Source: Arthrobacter silvisoli | GTDB taxonomy: Bacteria; Actinomycetota; Actinomycetes; Actinomycetales; Micrococcaceae | Reading direction: 5' to 3' | NCBI RefSeq assembly: GCF_003369445.1 | Contig: NZ_QRCU01000016.1 | Coordinates: forward strand, 1 to 64,000 | DNA: 64,000 nucleotides | Shown: positions 27,890-40,087 of the stretch, piece after piece | Layout: every line of letters starts with the position of its first letter | Position numbering within the stretch: the stretch's first letter is position 1 | Translations under genes and position numbers: made by a program | Notes under the pieces: model-generated | Databases searched by the model: none | What the model was told of the DNA's origin: nothing | What the model saw: the letters and a program-made list of their open reading frames with translations, nothing else

Positions 27890-28701
27890 TGAGCGAGAAC
27901 ACCGCCAGCAAGGCCGCGGCAGCGATCGACCGCGCCAAGGCCGAGGGCCGCGCCGCCCTCATCGGCTACCTGCCCGCGGGCTACCCGGACGTGCAGGCCA
28001 GCATCGACGCCGGCATCGCACTGGCCCGCAACGGCGCCGACCTCATCGAGATCGGCATCCCGTATTCGGACCCCGTCATGGACGGCCCGGTCATCCAGGC
28101 AGCCACCACCGAGGCGATCGCCAACGGCTTCCGCGTGGCCAGCGTCTTCGACGTCGTCGCCGGCATCACCGCAGTCACCGATGCAGCGGTCCTGGTCATG
28201 ACCTACTGGAACCCTGTCATGCGCATGGGCGTGGACGAGTTCTCCCGCCGCCTCGCCGAAGCCGGGGGAGCGGGCCTCATCACGCCCGACCTCATCCCGG
28301 ACGAGGCCGCCGAATGGATCGAGGCCTCGGACAAGTACGGCCTGGACCGGGTGTTCCTCGTGGCGCCTTCCTCCACGCCCGAGCGCCTGGAAATGACCGT
28401 CAAAGCCAGCCGCGGTTTCGTCTACGCGGTGTCCATCATGGGCATCACCGGCACGCGGCAGGCCGTCAGCGGCAGCGCCGAGAAGCTCGTGGCCGACACC
28501 CACGCCGCGGGCGCCGAACGCGTCTGCGTCGGCTTGGGCGTCTCCACCCCCGAGCACGTCCGCGAAATCGCGGCCTACGCCGACGGCGTGATCGTCGGCA
28601 GCGCCCTGGTTGCGGCTGTGCGCGACGGCGGCGTGGACGCGGTCGGGAAGCTCACCAAGGACCTCAGCGCCGGCCTCCGCCGGGAACCCGCGCAGGCCTG
28701 A
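27889..28701 (+). CDS. trpA: Tryptophan synthase alpha chain
   Basis: Cleaves indole-3-glycerol phosphate to indole. 270 aa TIM barrel. ALIGYLPAGYPD, IEIGIPYSDPVMDGPVIQAA with the catalytic Glu and Asp, MTYWNPVMRMGVDEF, VYAVSIMGITGTR and GVIVGSALV are visible. The ATG overlaps the native trpB stop by 1 nt, so normal translational coupling would be lost if TrpB synthesis ends early at 27722. Confidence 0.97.
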   Translation: MSENTASKAAAAIDRAKAEGRAALIGYLPAGYPDVQASIDAGIALARNGADLIEIGIPYSDPVMDGPVIQAATTEAIANGFRVASVFDVVAGITAVTDAAVLVMTYWNPVMRMGVDEFSRRLAEAGGAGLITPDLIPDEAAEWIEASDKYGLDRVFLVAPSSTPERLEMTVKASRGFVYAVSIMGITGTRQAVSGSAEKLVADTHAAGAERVCVGLGVSTPEHVREIAAYADGVIVGSALVAAVRDGGVDAVGKLTKDLSAGLRREPAQA

Positions 28702-28794
28702 CCGGCGGCGCCCGGACAGCCAGCACCCTGACCGCAGGCACCCTCTCCCGCTGGAAACCCAGCGGAGCCCCAGGAAAAGGAACAACTTAAGCAG

Positions 28795-29925
28795 ATGCAG
28801 AGCCTCCTCCACGCAGCAGCAGCCCCACTGAGCATTCCCAGTCCGGGCTGGTCCGGATTCGACATCCCGCTGCCGTGGGGGACTTTGCGCATCCACGCCT
28901 ATGCGCTGTGCATCCTGCTTGGCATCATCGTGGGCCTGTGGCTTGCCGCGGTCCGCTGGAAGCGCCGCGGCGCGCCCGAGGGGAGCCTGTGGGACATCGC
29001 CATCTGGGCCATCCCCTTCGGCATCATCGGCGGCCGGCTCTACCACGTGTTCTCCTCGCCGGACGCCTACTTCGGCCCCGGCTTCGACGGTACGGGCGAC
29101 CTCAGCCTGATCCCGCAGGTCTGGCGCGGCGGCCTGGGCATCTGGGGTGCCGTGGTCCTCGGAGCCGTCGGTGCCTGGATCGGCTGCCGCCGGCTCGGAC
29201 TCAAGCTCACCGCCTTCCTGGACGCGGCCGCCCCCGGGCTGCTGCTTGCCCAGGCGGTCGGGCGCTGGGGCAACTGGTTCAACCAGGAGCTCTTCGGCGG
29301 TCCCACCACCCTGCCCTGGGGCCTGCAGATCGATCCCGCCAGCCCGAACTTCCCGGCCGGCATGCCCGCCGACACCCTGTTCCACCCGACGTTCCTGTAC
29401 GAATCGCTCTGGAACCTGGCCGGCGTCGGGATCCTGCTGCTCCTGGACCGCCGCTTCCACTTCCGCCGCGGCCGGCTGTTCTGGCTGTACGCGATGTACT
29501 ACACGCTCGGCCGGGTCTGGATCGAGGCCCTGCGGATCGACGACGCCGAGCAGATCACCTTGTTCGGGATCAGCACCCGCCTGAACGTCTGGACCAGCAT
29601 TTTCGTCTTCCTCCTCGCCCTCATCGTCTTCGTCCTCCTCGGAATCCGGAGCGCCAAAACCCCGGATTCGGTGTACCTGGCCGGGCACGGACCGGGCCGC
29701 GACGTGACCACTCTCACCGGTCATGATTCGGACAGTTCTGTCTCAGATAGTGGTTCGCGTGGTAATCTCCCGGAGAAGAACAGTGATCTGACCCACCCCT
29801 CGGCGCCTTCGGACGCGGACGGGAAAACCCCCTCGGACACCCCATCGGAAGCCGCACCGCAGGCCGCCGGAGGCCCGGGGGAGGCCGGGTCCGAATCCGG
29901 GCCGGACGCAGGCAGGACCACCTAG
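28795..29925 (+). CDS. lgt: Prolipoprotein diacylglyceryl transferase
   Basis: Integral membrane enzyme adding diacylglycerol to lipobox cysteines. 376 aa with about seven helices. The signature GRWGNWFNQELFGGPTTLPW and HPTFLYESLWNLAGV are present, as is GGRLYHVFSSP. The final 90 residues are a hydrophilic Ser/Asp/Pro-rich extension, common in actinobacterial Lgt. The start ATG follows AGGAAAAGGA by 12 nt. Confidence 0.95.
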   Translation: MQSLLHAAAAPLSIPSPGWSGFDIPLPWGTLRIHAYALCILLGIIVGLWLAAVRWKRRGAPEGSLWDIAIWAIPFGIIGGRLYHVFSSPDAYFGPGFDGTGDLSLIPQVWRGGLGIWGAVVLGAVGAWIGCRRLGLKLTAFLDAAAPGLLLAQAVGRWGNWFNQELFGGPTTLPWGLQIDPASPNFPAGMPADTLFHPTFLYESLWNLAGVGILLLLDRRFHFRRGRLFWLYAMYYTLGRVWIEALRIDDAEQITLFGISTRLNVWTSIFVFLLALIVFVLLGIRSAKTPDSVYLAGHGPGRDVTTLTGHDSDSSVSDSGSRGNLPEKNSDLTHPSAPSDADGKTPSDTPSEAAPQAAGGPGEAGSESGPDAGRTT

Positions 29926-30184
29926 CCGACGTCGCGGCCCTGGGGCACCGGGCTACCGCCAAGAACCCCCGCCACAGCGTCGTGGCACCTTCGTGACAAT
30001 CGGGCAGCATACGATCGCCGCCAGGGTCAAGACGGGCCGGAGCCCATGCGTAACTCTTCGCTGCGCGTTGGTGGCTGGCCTACAATTTCAGTAATTCAGC
30101 GCTTTGTTGTGCCCATCACACGGCCGGCAAGGTGGGGCCAACGTTGTCCCTTCCATTCGCACGATCTCGAGGAAGGACGTCTTC
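29926..30184 (+). other. Intergenic region upstream of gltB, probable promoter
   Basis: 259 nt without a gene. TACAAT at 30081-30086 is a fair -10 box, but no good -35 is placed 16-18 nt upstream. An AGGAAGGACG ribosome-binding site at 30170-30179 serves gltB. No riboswitch was recognised. Confidence 0.35.
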
Positions 30185-33100
30185 ATGACCCGTCTTCATC
30201 GCCCAAGCCAGACCGGAACGGTTGAGCCGCAGGGAGTCATCTCTCCGTTCAAGCGTTTCGCTGCGCTCCCGGAAGCCCGTGGCCTGTACAACCCGGAGCA
30301 GGAGAAGGACGCCTGTGGCCTGGCAATCATCGCCACGCTGCGTGGAGAGCCCGGCTACGACATCGTGGATGCGGCCCTGACCGCACTGCGCGCCCTTGAA
30401 CACCGCGGCGCCGTCGGCGCTGACGAAGGAACCGGCGACGGCGCCGGCCTGCTGATGCAGATCCCGGACGAATTCTTCCGCGCTGTCACCGAGTTCGAAC
30501 TGCCCGCTCCCGGCCAGTACGTGGTGGGTACCGCCTTCCTGCCGGCCGAGGGCCGCGAGGCGGAGACCGCCAAGGCCGGTATCGAAGGACTCGCCGCCGA
30601 CGAGGGCCTGGCTGTCCTCGGCTGGCGCGAGGTCCCTGTCGTGGCCGACCTTGTCGGCGCCATGGCACGTGCCTGCATGCCGTACTTCGCCCAGCCGTTC
30701 TTCGCCTCCGCAACCGGCGAGACCCTGGACCGCAACGAGCTGGACTCCCGTGCCTGGCGCATCCGCAAGCGCGCCCAGAACAAGTTCGGCGTGTACTTCC
30801 CGTCCCTGTCCTCGCGCACCATCGTGTACAAGGGCATGCTGACCACCGCCCAGCTGGAGCCGTTCTACCCGGACCTGTCCGACAAGCGCTTCAAGACCAA
30901 GCTGGCGATCGTCCACTCGCGCTTCTCCACGAACACCTTCCCGTCGTGGCCGCTGGCCCAGCCCTTCCGCACCATCGCGCACAACGGTGAAATCAACACC
31001 GTCAAGGGCAACCGGAACTGGATGCGTGCCCGCCAGTCGCAGCTGGCCAACCCGCTGCTCGGCGACGCCCCGGAAGAGCTGTACCCGATCTGTACCCCGG
31101 GTGCCTCCGACTCCGCTTCCTTCGACGAGGTGGCCGAGCTCCTGTGGCTCTCCGGCCGCCCGATCACGCACTCGATCATGATGATGATCCCGGAGGCCTG
31201 GGAAAACCACGCCACCATGGATCCGGCACGCCGTGCCTTCTACGAGTACCACTCGCTGCTCATGGAGCCGTGGGACGGCCCCGCCGCCGTGTCCTTCACC
31301 GATGGCAACCTCGTCGGTGCCACCCTGGACCGCAACGGCCTGCGTCCCGGACGCTACTGGATCACCGAAGACGGCCTCATCGTCTTCGCCTCCGAGGTCG
31401 GTGTGATTGACGTCGAGCCGTCCAATGTGGTCAAGAAGGGCCGCGTGTCCCCGGGCAAGATGTTCCTGGTGGACACCGAGGCCGGCCGGATCATCGACGA
31501 CGCCGAGGTCAAGGCGGAAGTGGCCGCCGCCAACCCGTGGGCCGAGTGGCTCAAGGACAACCTGATCGACCTCAACGATCTGCCCGAACGCGAGCACGTG
31601 CTGCACACCGCCGCGTCCGTGAACATCCGCCAGCGCACCTTCGGTTACACCACCGAAGAGCTGAAGATCCTGCTCGGCCCGATGGCCCGCACCGGCGCCG
31701 AACCGCTCGGTGCCATGGGCTCGGACACCCCGGTGGCCGTGCTGTCGAAGCGCCCGCGCCTGCTGTTCGACTACTTCGTGCAGTCCTTCGCGCAGGTCAC
31801 CAACCCGCCGCTGGACGCCATCCGCGAAGAACTCGTCACCTCCCTCAAGTGCGCGATCGGCCCCAACGGCAACCTGCTCGACGTCGGACAGGTCCGTCAG
31901 CCGCAGGTGTCCCTGCCGTTCCCGGTGATCAACAACGACCAGCTTGCCAAGATCGCCAACATCGAAAACGCCGACGGCGACAAGATCGCCATGAAGGTCC
32001 GCGGCCTCTACCGCCCCGAAGGCGGCGAAGCGGCCCTGCGTGCCCGCCTCACCGAGATCTGCGAGCAGGTTTCCGGCGCGATCAACCGCGGCGTGCAGTA
32101 CATCGTGCTGTCCGACCGTGACTCCAACGCGCAGTGGGCCCCGATCCCGTCGCTGCTGCTGGTCAGCGCCGTGCACCACCACCTGCTGCGCAGCGCAAAC
32201 CGCACCAAGACTGCCCTGGTGGTCGAGGCCGGCGACGTCCGCGAAACGCACCATGTCGCCGTCCTGGTCGGTTACGGCGCCTCCGCCGTAAACCCGTATC
32301 TGGCCATGGAATCCGTGGAGCAGCTCATCAGTACCGGCGAAGTCGTGGGAGTCACTCCCGAGGACGGCGTCTACAACCTGATCAAGGGCCTCGGCAAGGG
32401 CGTCCTGAAGATCATGTCCAAGATGGGCATCTCCACCGTGGCCTCGTACACCGGTGCCCAGACCTTCGAAGCCCTGGGCCTGTCCCAGGAACTCGTGGAC
32501 GAATTCTTCTCCGGCACGCACTCCCAGCTGGGCGGTGTGGGCCTGGACGTCATCGCCGCCGAAGTTTCGGCACGCCACCAGATGGCGTACCCGGAGGGCG
32601 GCATCGAGCAGCCGCACCGCCCGCTGCTCGGCGGCGGCGAGTACCAGTGGCGCCGCGACGGTGAACCGCACCTCTTCAACCCGGAGACGGTGTTCCGCCT
32701 GCAGCACGCCACTCGTGAGCGCCGCTACGACATCTTCAAGGCCTACACCCAGGGCATCGACGACCAGTCGAAGAACCTGATGACCCTGCGCGGCCTGCTC
32801 AAGTTCAAGGACGGCCTCCGCCAGCCGGTGCCGCTCGAGGAAGTCGAGCCGGTCTCCAGCATCGTCAAGCGTTTCTCCACCGGTGCGATGAGCTACGGCT
32901 CCATCTCCAAGGAAGCCCACGAAACCCTTGCCATTGCCATGAACCGCTTGGGAGCCAAGTCCAACACCGGTGAAGGCGGCGAGGACGTGGACCGCCTGCT
33001 GGATCCGGAGCGCCGTTCTGCCATCAAGCAGATCGCGTCCGGACGTTTCGGCGTGACCAGCCTGTACCTGAGCAACGCCGAGGACATCCAGATCAAGATG

Positions 33101-34790
33101 GCCCAGGGCGCCAAGCCCGGCGAGGGCGGCCAGCTCATGGCCCAGAAGGTGTACCCGTGGGTTGCGCGCACCCGCCACTCGACTCCCGGCGTCGGGCTCA
33201 TCTCCCCGCCCCCGCACCACGACATCTACTCGATCGAGGACCTCGCGCAGCTCATCTACGATGCCAAGCGCGCGAACCCCTCGGCGCGGGTGCACGTGAA
33301 GCTGGTGTCCGAGGTTGGCATCGGCACGGTGGCGTCCGGCGTGACCAAGGCGAAGGCCGACGTCGTGCTGGTTTCCGGTCACGACGGCGGAACCGGAGCC
33401 TCGCCGCTGAACTCGCTCAAGCACGCGGGTGTTCCGTGGGAGCTCGGCCTTGCCGAGACCCAGCAGACCCTCATGCTCAACGGCTTGCGCGACCGTGTGG
33501 TGGTTCAGGTGGACGGCCAGCTCAAGACCGGCCGCGACGTCGTCATCGCCGCCCTGCTGGGCGCCGAAGAGTACGGCTTTGCCACCGCTCCGCTGGTGGT
33601 TTCGGGCTGCATCATGATGCGCGTCTGCCACCTGGACACCTGCCCTGTGGGCGTGGCCACGCAGAATCCGGAGCTGCGCTCCCGCTTTACCGGCAAGCCC
33701 GAATTCGTGGTCAACTTCTTCGAATTCCTTGCCGAAGAAGTGCGCGAACTGCTGGCCGAGCTAGGCTTCCGCAGCCTCGAAGAGGCCATCGGCCACGCCG
33801 AGATGCTCGACTCCCGTGACGCGATCGACCACTGGAAGGCCGACGGACTGGACCTCGATCCGATCCTGCACGGCCTTGAGTTCGACGACGACGTTCCGCT
33901 GCGCAACCTGACCGGCCAGAACCACGAGCTGGACAAGCACTTCGACCAGCGGCTCATCACCATGGCCGCCGAGGCGCTCAGCGACCGTTCGCCGGTCAAG
34001 ATCTCCCTCGATGTCATCAACACGGACCGCTCGGTCGGCACGATGCTCGGACACGTGGTGACCAAGACCTTCGGCACCGACGTGCTGGCCACGGACACGA
34101 TCGACATCACGCTGAACGGCACCGCCGGCCAGTCCCTGGGCGCCTTCCTGCCCGCAGGCATCACCCTGCGCATGTTCGGCGACTCCAACGACTACGTCGG
34201 CAAGGGTCTCTCGGGCGGCCGGATCATCGTCCGCCCGGACCGCAACAACGTGTTCCAGGCCGAACGCAACGTCATCGCCGGCAACGTGATCGGCTACGGC
34301 GCAACGAGCGGCGAACTGTACCTGCGCGGCCAGGTGGGCGAACGCTTCCTGGTCCGCAACTCCGGTGCCACCGCCGTCGTCGAAGGCATCGGCGACCACG
34401 GCTGTGAGTACATGACCGGTGGCCAGACCCTGATCATCGGCCGCACCGGCCGCAACTTCGGCGCCGGCATGTCCGGCGGCACCGCCTACGTGCTGGACCT
34501 GCAGCCCGCGCGCGTCAACAAGGAAGCCCTGGACTCCGGCGAGCTCCAGCTCCTTGAACTCGACGCCGAGGACCGTGACATCGTGCACGGCCTGCTGGTC
34601 AAGCACCTGGAGGAAACCGAATCTGTCCTGGCTGGCCGCCTGCTCGAGAACTTCGACGACACGGCCGCCCGCATCACCAAGGTATTGCCGCGCGACTACG
34701 CTGCAGTCCTGCAGACCCGTCTCTCCGCCATCGAAGAGGGCCTCGACCCCGACGGCGAAGAAGTCTGGTCCCGAATTCTGGAGGTAACCG

Positions 34791-34798
<8 letters not shown>
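30185..34798 (+). CDS. gltB: Glutamate synthase (NADPH-type) large subunit
   Basis: Converts glutamine and 2-oxoglutarate to two glutamates. 1537 aa, normal for GltB. A propeptide precedes the nucleophile cysteine near residue 44 (EKDACGLAI). The glutaminase domain spans to about 430, then the central and FMN-binding synthase domains ([40 protein letters not shown]), the 3Fe-4S cysteines in [18 protein letters not shown], and the C-terminal beta-helix ([22 protein letters not shown]). The ATG at 30185 follows a good ribosome-binding site; the open frame upstream lacks one. gltD overlaps its end by 8 nt. Confidence 0.97.
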
Positions 34799-36248
<1,450 letters not shown>

Positions 36249-36300
36249 GCACCGCAAATTCCCCATCCACATCCAGCAGCACAATTACTAGGGTAGGTAT

Positions 36301-37800
36301 ATGAGACGCGCGAAAATCGTGGCAACCTTCGGCCCGGCCATCTCCAGCTTCGACAACACCCTCGCGGTGCTCGAAGCCGGCGTCGATGTCGCCCGCATGA
36401 ACATGAGCCACGGCGACTACTCCGTTCACGACAACACTTACGAGAACGTCCGCAAGGCCTCCGCCCAGTTGCACAAGCCGGTCGCCATCATGGCCGACCT
36501 GCAGGGACCGAAGATCCGCCTGGGCCGTTTCGTCGACGGCCCGCACGCCCTTGAGGTGGGTGACACGTTCACCATCACCACCGAGGACGTCCCCGGAACC
36601 AAGGAGATCTGCTCCACCACGCTGAAGAGCCTCACCGAGGACGTCAAGGTCGGAGACACCCTCCTGATCGACGACGGCAAGGTTTCCCTGCGCGCCACCG
36701 CCGTTGACGACATCAAGGTCGTCGCCACGGTCACCGTGGGCGGCATGGTGTCCAACAACAAGGGCATCAACCTGCCCGGCGTCGCCGTCAACGTCCCCGC
36801 ACTGAGCGAAAAGGACGAGGACGACCTCCGCTGGGCCATCAAGCGCGGGGTCGACCTCGTGGCCCTGTCCTTCGTGCGTGACGCCGCCGACATCAAGCGC
36901 GTGCACGAGATCATGGACGAAGAAGGCCGTCGCGTGCCGGTGATCGCCAAGATCGAAAAGCCGCAGGCCGTGGAACAGCTGCACGAGATCATCGACGCGT
37001 TCGACGCGATCATGGTGGCCCGTGGCGACCTCGGCGTCGAACTGCCGCTCGAAGAGGTCCCGATCGTCCAGAAGCGCGCCATCGAGCTGGCCCGCCGCTG
37101 GGCCAAGCCGGTCATTGTGGCCACCCAGGTCCTCGAATCCATGATCGACAACCCGCGCCCCACCCGCGCCGAGGCGTCCGACTGCGCCAATGCCGTCCTC
37201 GACGGCGCCGACGCCGTCATGCTCTCCGGCGAGACCAGCGTGGGCAAGTACCCGATCGAAACCGTCAAGACCATGGCGCGGATCATCGAGTCCACCGAAG
37301 AGCACGGCCTGGAGCGCGTACCCCCGCTGGGCACCAAGCCCAAGACCCGCGGTGGCGCCATCACCCGTGCCGCCGTCGAGATCGCCGACCAGCTGGAAGC
37401 GAAGTACATCTGTACCTTCACCCAGTCCGGCGACTCCGCACGCCGCCTGTCCCGCCTGCGCCCGATCAAGCCGGTCTTCGCCTTCACGCCGGTGGAGCAC
37501 GTGTGGAACAGCTTGGCCCTCACTTGGGGCATCCAGCCGGTGCTGGTCTCCACCGTGGACCACACGGACGCCATGACCGCACAGGTCGACCGCAGCCTGC
37601 TGGACATGAAGCTCGTCGAGAACGGCGACCTCGTGGTCATCGCGGCCGGTTCGCCCCCCGGACAGGCTGGTTCCACCAACTCCCTGAAGGTTCACAAGGT
37701 GGGCGACCTCGCCGACACCTCCAAGGCCAGCTCGGAGCGCAAGGAAAAGCTCGGCCCGTGGCCTGAAAAGAAGAAGAAGAAGACGGCCGCCAAGGCCTGA
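36301..37800 (+). CDS. pyk: Pyruvate kinase
   Basis: Final ATP-yielding step of glycolysis. 499 aa. Seen: MRRAKIVATFGPAISSF, VARMNMSHGDYSVH, the signature IAKIEKPQAVEQLHEI, MVARGDLGVELPLEEVPIVQ and ATQVLESMIDNPRPTRAEAS. The C-terminal domain ends with a lysine-rich tail (EKKKKKTAAKA). A 52-nt gap follows gltD with a TAGGGTAGGT stretch before the ATG. It ends at a terminator. Confidence 0.97.
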   Translation: MRRAKIVATFGPAISSFDNTLAVLEAGVDVARMNMSHGDYSVHDNTYENVRKASAQLHKPVAIMADLQGPKIRLGRFVDGPHALEVGDTFTITTEDVPGTKEICSTTLKSLTEDVKVGDTLLIDDGKVSLRATAVDDIKVVATVTVGGMVSNNKGINLPGVAVNVPALSEKDEDDLRWAIKRGVDLVALSFVRDAADIKRVHEIMDEEGRRVPVIAKIEKPQAVEQLHEIIDAFDAIMVARGDLGVELPLEEVPIVQKRAIELARRWAKPVIVATQVLESMIDNPRPTRAEASDCANAVLDGADAVMLSGETSVGKYPIETVKTMARIIESTEEHGLERVPPLGTKPKTRGGAITRAAVEIADQLEAKYICTFTQSGDSARRLSRLRPIKPVFAFTPVEHVWNSLALTWGIQPVLVSTVDHTDAMTAQVDRSLLDMKLVENGDLVVIAAGSPPGQAGSTNSLKVHKVGDLADTSKASSERKEKLGPWPEKKKKKTAAKA

Positions 37801-37818
37801 TCTTTTCGATCACGCAAG

Positions 37819-37850
37819 GGAGGCTCCCGCCGGTTGGCGGGGGCCTCTTT
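37819..37850 (+). terminator. Terminator of pyk
   Basis: Stem gaggctcccgcc/ggcgggggcctc with loop GGTT and a following TTT, 19 nt after the pyk stop. Confidence 0.88.
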
Positions 37851-37896
37851 GCTGTATCGACATTTGGTTCCCCGGCTGGACCGCGCGGGTACGCGG

Positions 37897-37936
37897 AAGG
37901 GCGCCCGGCCGCCGTCGAGCGATTGCCGGGCGCCCT
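37897..37936 (-). terminator. Terminator of the ANTAR regulator gene
   Basis: A 13-bp stem (37897-37910 with 37923-37936, arms agggcgcccggc and gccgggcgccct) 13 nt beyond the stop of the minus-strand regulator. It also works as a convergent terminator with the pyk hairpin. Confidence 0.8.
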
Positions 37937-37948
37937 TGGCGGGAAGCT

Positions 37949-38554
37949 CTAGTTGACCTGGTTGATGATGGTCTCGGCCACCTCGCGCATGCTCAGGCGG
38001 CGGTCCATGGAAGTCTTCTGGATCCAGCGGAAGGCTTCCGGCTCGGTCAGGCCCATCTTGGTGGTGAGCAGGCTCTTGGCACGCTCCACGAGCTTGCGGG
38101 TGGCGAACTGCTCCTGGAGGTCCGAAACCTCGCTCTCGAGCGCCTTGATTTCCTCGTGGCGGGAGAGGGCGATCTCGATCGCCGGGATGAGGTCTGCCGG
38201 GGTGAAGGGCTTGACCACGTAAGCCATGGCGCCGGCGTCGCGGGCGCGCTCCACCAGTTCCTTCTGGCTGAAGGCGGTCAGCAGCACCACGGGTGCGATG
38301 CGGGCCTTGACGATCTTCTCAGCGGCGGAGATACCATCCATGACCGGCATCTTGACGTCCATGAGGACGAGGTCGGGCGTGAGTTCCTCGGCCAGTTCCA
38401 CGGCCTTCTCGCCGTTGTCCGCTTCACCGACAACGTCGAAGCCTTCACCCTTCAGGATTTCGATGATGTCGAGGCGGATGAGGGTCTCATCTTCTGCGAC
38501 AACAACGCGGCGGGCAGGCTGGGAAGCGGGCTTGGATTCCGTCTGTTCTGACAC
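37949..38554 (-). CDS. pdtaR: Response regulator with ANTAR RNA-binding domain (PdtaR-like)
   Basis: 201 aa. The N-terminal receiver domain (about 15-130) has the acidic pair near VVAEDETLIRLD and the phospho-acceptor Asp in LVLMDVKMPVMDG. A coiled linker leads to the C-terminal ANTAR domain (about 140-200: RKLVERAKSLLTTKMGLTEP, RWIQKTSMDRRLSMREVA), which binds paired hairpins in nascent RNA and prevents termination. The family match is PdtaR (Rv1626), partner of the PdtaS sensor kinase, which is not in this window. The GTG at 38554 follows AAGGAGA. Confidence 0.93.
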   Translation of the reverse strand: MSEQTESKPASQPARRVVVAEDETLIRLDIIEILKGEGFDVVGEADNGEKAVELAEELTPDLVLMDVKMPVMDGISAAEKIVKARIAPVVLLTAFSQKELVERARDAGAMAYVVKPFTPADLIPAIEIALSRHEEIKALESEVSDLQEQFATRKLVERAKSLLTTKMGLTEPEAFRWIQKTSMDRRLSMREVAETIINQVN

Positions 38555-38731
38555 AGGTTCTCCTTGGAGGGTACGGCGGGTTCTCCACCATCTTAGTCGT
38601 CCCGGTTCATGCGTATGATTTATTGCTTGGCCGGGTCGGTTCTGGGAATCAGACTATCTGCATGTAGAGTAGTTTCGCGCACTCCAACAAGGGCGGATGA
38701 TCTCCGCTCGTGGTCTTGTTGGGTGTTCCGC

Positions 38732-38813
38732 GCCCGAGTGGCGGAATTGGCAGACGCGCCGCACTCAAAATGCGGTATCGAAAGGTGTGTGGGTTCGAGT
38801 CCCACCTCGGGCA
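38732..38813 (+). tRNA. tRNA-Leu(CAA)
   Basis: An 82-nt class II tRNA with a long variable arm, starting GCCCGAGTGGCGGAATTGG. The anticodon loop CTCAAAA gives CAA. Acceptor GCCCGAG pairs with CTCGGGC and discriminator A. Its 3' end is intact and is followed 88 nt later by an integrase gene, so it is the probable chromosomal attachment site. Confidence 0.98.
38790..38813 (+). other. Candidate left attachment site (attL) in the tRNA-Leu 3' end
   Basis: Integrative elements with tyrosine recombinases usually target the 3' half of a tRNA and rebuild it. The T-arm and acceptor 3' end here (ggttcgagtcccacc then tcgggca) are the expected core. No second copy was found in the rest of the window, so the exact core and attR cannot be fixed. 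Confidence 0.5.
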
Positions 38814-38901
38814 CAGTGTTTTCGCAGGTCAGAGCGGTTTTAGGCTTCTGAGTGTGCACAAAATCTCGTTTTCTGTGCACACGGAGCCTAAAATTTTGTG
38901 C

Positions 38902-40032
38902 ATGGCCAGCATTTGGGAGCGCAAAAAATCGGACGGATCGTCGTCGTTCACGGTCCGTTGGCGCAATCCCGAGACGCGCAAGCAAGAAAACATCACCCTC
39001 TCGACGGCGGCTGAAGCCGAGACCCTGAAGCGTCTTCTCGACGCCAACAATCAGTCCTTCGAAATCGCTCAGCACGCGATGGTCAAGAACCAGACCAAGG
39101 CACCGACGGTTGCGGCCGTGATCCAAGAACACATCGATCTTTTGGTCCGTCCTTCTGTTGGCACTGTGCACACGTACCAGACGATGTTGAAACTCCACAT
39201 CGCCGACGTGATCGGGCACATTCCGGTCGACAAGCTGGACTACCGGCACATCACCTACTGGATCAAGACAATGCAGAAGAAGGGCCGGTCGCCCAAGACC
39301 ATCAAGAACAACCATGGATTGATCTATGCCGCCATGGAAACGGCTGTGATGTTGCGGTACCGCAAGGACAATCCCTGCCGTGGCGTCCAACTTCCCTCCG
39401 GGGAGAAGGCTGAGGACGAGGCACGCTTCCTGACTCATGCTGAATTCGGTCTGATCCTTGAATGCATAGGGGAGAGGTACAAGGCGTTTACGGAGTTCTT
39501 GGTGATGACGGGCACGCGCTTTGGCGAGGCGACCGCGGTGACGGTGGCAGACGTGGACCTGATGTCCAAGCCAGCGACCATCCGGATCAACAAAGCCTGG
39601 AAGCGTGGAGCTGATTCCGAGTACTACATCGGTGCCACGAAAACAGGTGCCGGGAAGAGAACGGTTTCGCTCAACCCGCGACTCGTGGAACTTCTGATTC
39701 CGTTGGTGGCCAGCCGGCCTGGCTCGGACCTGCTGTTCACGACGCCCAAGGGCGAGCGGATCGCCCACAAGCTGTATTGGCATCACTATTGGGTGCCGGC
39801 GGTAGAGGCCGCTCAGGCTCGAGGCCTGAAGAAGTCGCCGCGGATCCACGACTTGCGCCATACGCACGCGTCATGGCTGATCCAGGATGGCGTCTCTCTG
39901 TTTACGGTTTCCCGGCGGCTGGGGCACGCTTCCACGCGGACGACGGAGCAGGTCTACGGTCACCTGATGCCGCAGGCCCTTCAAGACGCCGCGGACGCCG
40001 TGGAGCGGTCTGCTGTGGCTTGGCGTAGTTAG
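38902..40032 (+). CDS. int: Tyrosine-type site-specific integrase
   Basis: Phage-type integrase of 376 aa. The N-terminal part holds an arm-binding domain (ASIWERKKSDGSSSFTVRWR) and the SAM-like core-binding domain (about 70-160). The catalytic domain has Arg206 in GTRFGE, His316/Arg319 in HDLRHTH, His342 in LGHAST and nucleophile Tyr352 in EQVYGHL. The ATG at 38902 was chosen because the upstream open frame runs back through the tRNA. All catalytic residues are present, so the enzyme is probably active on tRNA-Leu. Confidence 0.93.
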   Translation: MASIWERKKSDGSSSFTVRWRNPETRKQENITLSTAAEAETLKRLLDANNQSFEIAQHAMVKNQTKAPTVAAVIQEHIDLLVRPSVGTVHTYQTMLKLHIADVIGHIPVDKLDYRHITYWIKTMQKKGRSPKTIKNNHGLIYAAMETAVMLRYRKDNPCRGVQLPSGEKAEDEARFLTHAEFGLILECIGERYKAFTEFLVMTGTRFGEATAVTVADVDLMSKPATIRINKAWKRGADSEYYIGATKTGAGKRTVSLNPRLVELLIPLVASRPGSDLLFTTPKGERIAHKLYWHHYWVPAVEAAQARGLKKSPRIHDLRHTHASWLIQDGVSLFTVSRRLGHASTRTTEQVYGHLMPQALQDAADAVERSAVAWRS

Positions 40033-40087
40033 TGTGCGGAAGGGACCCTGCCGCGAACCGGCGGCCAGGATCAACCCGGGGCAACTA

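Noticed and set aside
30116..33631. 1171-codon open frame on the minus strand opposite gltB
   Set aside because: It is the antisense shadow of gltB, produced by high GC at third codon positions; its translation is low-complexity and has no motif, while gltB shows all its domains.
38710..38901. N-terminal extension of the integrase reading through tRNA-Leu
   Set aside because: The extra 64 codons are tRNA sequence and spacer; the family start is the ATG at 38902.
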